Positions 6,650 to 8,169 of a stretch of DNA of 8,169 nucleotides are shown here, piece after piece. The translations under genes and the position numbers were made by a program. Positions within the stretch are counted from its first letter, which is position 1; the number at the start of each line of letters is the position of its first letter. The stretch is from Anaerolineae bacterium (lineage in GTDB: Bacteria > Chloroflexota > Anaerolineae > Promineifilales > Promineifilaceae): positions 1-8,169 of the forward strand of contig JACSSI010000186.1 of assembly GCA_014879345.1 (NCBI GenBank), given 5' to 3'. The notes under the pieces were generated by a model that had not been told where the DNA came from, did no database searches, and worked only from the letters and a program-made list of their open reading frames with translations.

Positions 6650-6684
6650 TAGATTGGACCAATCTTTGAGATTGGTCCAATCTA
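6650..6684. repeat. Perfect nested palindromic repeat between arcA and the next gene
   Basis: Two 16-base arms, TAGATTGGACCAATCT (6650-6665) and its exact reverse complement (6669-6684), surround TTG. Each arm contains a 15-base palindrome, AGATTGG-W-CCAATCT, with A at the left centre and T at the right. The DNA can therefore fold as one long hairpin or as two short ones. It starts 10 bases after the arcA stop and ends beside the ribosome site (AGAGGA) of the next gene, so it may reduce read-through or mask that site. It has no T run. Confidence 0.8.
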
Positions 6685-6696
6685 GAGGAAAAAATC

Positions 6697-7107
6697 ATGA
6701 CTGATCACGATCCATTTTTAGGCATTTGGCAACTCATCCCAGAAAAATCAATTTACGAACATGGCGATCCTCCCATCGCCGGCAATTACACTATTGAACT
6801 TCACGGTGACGGCTATTTGGTGACGATGCAGTGGGAAACGTATTACGGCTCCTGGAGCGAAATGAGCTACACGGCCGTTCCTGACGGCCAGGATCACCCA
6901 TACGAAGACCCCACCATCGCCGACACCATTTCGATGACACGCATTGACGAACATACCCTCGATTCCGATGCCAAAAAAGGTGGCCATGTCGTTTCGTATG
7001 CCCGGCGCACTTTATCGAATGATTTGCGTGAAATGACGGTGGTACAATCTGGGTCATTACCCGGGGGAGGCACATTTAATAATTTGTCTATTTATCGGAG
7101 AACCTAA
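6697..7107 (+). CDS. Conserved small beta-rich protein, function unknown
   Basis: This complete 136-residue protein has no signal peptide or membrane segment. It opens with DPFLGIWQLIPEKSIYEHG and continues with alternating strands such as GNYTIELHGDGYLVTMQWE, then DTISMTRIDEHTLDSDAKKG and DLREMTVVQSGSLPGG, ending NNLSIYRRT. The pattern 'G.W.L.p.kS.Y....PP..g.YTIe..GdG' resembles a family of small lipocalin-like or beta-barrel proteins annotated only as hypothetical in many bacteria; I cannot name a function. The ribosome site AGAGGA lies eight bases before the start. It is 56 bases after arcA, across a hairpin, and 28 bases before the PEP-synthase-like gene, so co-transcription with the latter is likely. 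It is made for the cytoplasm as far as the sequence shows. Confidence 0.8.
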   Translation: MTDHDPFLGIWQLIPEKSIYEHGDPPIAGNYTIELHGDGYLVTMQWETYYGSWSEMSYTAVPDGQDHPYEDPTIADTISMTRIDEHTLDSDAKKGGHVVSYARRTLSNDLREMTVVQSGSLPGGGTFNNLSIYRRT

Positions 7108-7135
7108 ATCGCTCACCATCAAGGAGCCACGAATT

Positions 7136-8169
7136 ATGAACGGTCAACCGCTCGTTTTGCCATTTTCAGCCATCAACAAGCATGATCTTCCCCTTGTCGG
7201 CGGGAAAGGTGCCAACCTGGGCGAGATGACGCAGGCTGGTTTTCCTGTGCCGCCTGGTTTTTGTGTGACAACGGCCGTTTTCGACCAGTTCATCGCCGCC
7301 AGCCAGCAAGCCACCCACCTGTACGCCGCCCTCGACACCATCGACCCCACTGATTTGGACGCTGCCCGCAAAATCGGCCAGCACATTCGGGATACCCTAC
7401 AGGCAGTGCCTGTGCCAAAAGCGAGTGCTGACGTCATCATCACTGCCTGGCAAGCGCTGGGCAGCAACCGCACCTACGCTGTACGTTCCAGCGCTACCGC
7501 TGAAGATTTACCCGACGCCTCCTTTGCCGGACAGCAGGATACCTACCTGAATGTGATGGGAGAGGCTGAATTGATAACGGCCGTTCGCAACTGCTGGGTA
7601 TCTCTCTTCACCGACCGCGCCATTCTCTACCGCATTCAAAACGGCTTCGACCATCGCCAGGTTTCCCTCTCCGTCGTAGTGCAGCAAATGGTGCTGCCAG
7701 ATGTGTCTGGCATCATGTTCACCGCCGATCCCATCTCTGGCGAGCGCCACATCACCTCCATCGACGCCAGCTACGGTCTGGGTGAAGCGCTGGTCGCCGG
7801 TCTCGTTTCCGCCGATTTGTACAAAATAGATCGACGCACCTACACCCTCACCGACACACAAATAGCAGACAAACAGCTTGCCATCCGCCCCTTGCCAAAC
7901 GGCGGCACATATACCGAAACGCTCACCGGGGCCGCCCGCACAGCGCAAGTTCTCACCACCGCTCAAGCCATCATCCTGGCAGAAATCGGCGACCGCATCG
8001 CCCGTCACTACGGCCAGCCCCAGGACATTGAGTGGGCGCTGACAAAGGGCAAGTTCACCATCCTGCAAACTCGCCCCATCACCTCCCTCTTCCCCATCCC
8101 TGAAAGAGCACTCGTCACAGCCGCAGAAACCGGCGAACTGCAAGTGATGTTCTCCTTTGCCTCGGTGCA
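7136..8169 (+). CDS. PEP-synthase / rifampicin-phosphotransferase-like enzyme, N-terminal part
   Basis: The gene runs off the right edge after 344 residues, which cover the whole ATP-grasp domain of the PPDK_N family. Visible blocks are LVGGKGANLGEM (Lys24), VPPGFCVT, YAVRSSATAEDLPDASFAGQ (Arg117), MFTADPISGE, SYGLGEALVAGLVSADLYK, QDIEWAL (Glu299) and ILQTRPITSLFPIPE (Gln311, Arg313). Lys, Arg, Glu, Gln and Arg at such places bind ATP and magnesium in this family. Enzymes of this kind pass a phosphate from ATP through a swivelling His domain to pyruvate (PEP synthase) or to rifamycin (rifampicin phosphotransferase). The sequence after residue 318, turning into LQVMFSFASV, resembles the start of the middle domain of the rifampicin-phosphotransferase-like branch more than classical PpsA, but this is a weak call. 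AAGGAG at 7121-7126 fixes the start. Confidence 0.88.
   Translation, partial: MNGQPLVLPFSAINKHDLPLVGGKGANLGEMTQAGFPVPPGFCVTTAVFDQFIAASQQATHLYAALDTIDPTDLDAARKIGQHIRDTLQAVPVPKASADVIITAWQALGSNRTYAVRSSATAEDLPDASFAGQQDTYLNVMGEAELITAVRNCWVSLFTDRAILYRIQNGFDHRQVSLSVVVQQMVLPDVSGIMFTADPISGERHITSIDASYGLGEALVAGLVSADLYKIDRRTYTLTDTQIADKQLAIRPLPNGGTYTETLTGAARTAQVLTTAQAIILAEIGDRIARHYGQPQDIEWALTKGKFTILQTRPITSLFPIPERALVTAAETGELQVMFSFASV

Larger units (their letters stand above)
9..7585. repeat. Dispersed highly iterated palindrome AACGGCCGTT (span of all copies)
   Basis: Exact copies lie at 9-18, 1240-1249, 2870-2879, 4471-4480, 5654-5663, 7270-7279 and 7576-7585. One-mismatch copies lie at 3602-3611 (AACGGCTGTT) and 6870-6879 (CACGGCCGTT). 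The copy at 1240 extends to a 16-base palindrome, GGAAACGGCCGTTTCC (1237-1252). All lie within genes. The word resembles in style the HIP1 palindrome of cyanobacteria. Confidence 0.85.

Noticed and set aside
6650..6684. Simple Rho-independent terminator for arcA
   Set aside because: The stem is AT/GC-mixed and followed by AGAGGA and an A run, not by T residues; a dispersed repeat explains it better, though some termination is possible.
7508..8143. Open frame of 211 codons on the minus strand
   Set aside because: Fully antisense to the PEP-synthase-like gene, whose motifs are clear; Gly- and Ala-rich shadow product without family resemblance.
1..8169. CRISPR array, tRNA, rRNA or insertion sequence
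   Set aside because: No regularly spaced direct repeats, no cloverleaf-like or rRNA sequence and no transposase were seen on reading both strands.

Overview
The window carries nine protein-coding genes, two of them cut by its edges, on about 8.2 kb of DNA of moderate GC content. Gene starts have Shine-Dalgarno-like sites and no introns are needed, so this is bacterial. Protein style, palindromic intergenic repeats and a very frequent AACGGCCGTT word suggest an environmental or uncultured bacterium, possibly Chloroflexota (Anaerolineae or Ardenticatenia-like). That placement is an inference from gene style only. No tRNA, rRNA, CRISPR array, transposase or phage gene is seen.

Left part (1-2020). 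A response-regulator receiver domain runs leftward off the window; its phosphorylatable Asp appears to be Gly. It is divergent from a two-CBS-domain protein (557-967). Facing the CBS gene, separated by a weak bidirectional terminator, is a ketopantoate reductase-family gene (panE-like, 1048-1959, minus strand).

Middle (2021-4300). After a dRS3-like inverted repeat come a promoter and a perfect 7-4-7 operator-like palindrome, then a 12-helix MFS efflux transporter (2280-3629) followed 8 bases later by a TetR-family regulator (3638-4255). This looks like a self-regulated drug-efflux operon. A nested palindrome closes it.

Right part (4320-8169). A two-domain VOC (glyoxalase/bleomycin-resistance-like) protein lies on the minus strand. 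It is divergent from a complete arginine deiminase (arcA, 5414-6640) that has no other arc genes beside it in the window. A perfect 16-bp-arm hairpin separates arcA from a small conserved beta-rich protein of unknown function, which lies 28 bases before the start of a PEP-synthase/rifampicin-phosphotransferase-like enzyme (7136 to the window end).

The clearest unexplained signals lie across genes rather than in one of them. The palindrome AACGGCCGTT occurs seven times exactly, always inside genes and nearly always read as Thr-Ala-Val. Several intergenic gaps carry nested palindromic repeats, two of which are related copies. I found no clear new defence or mobile system; the receiver lacking its phosphoacceptor is the most unusual protein.
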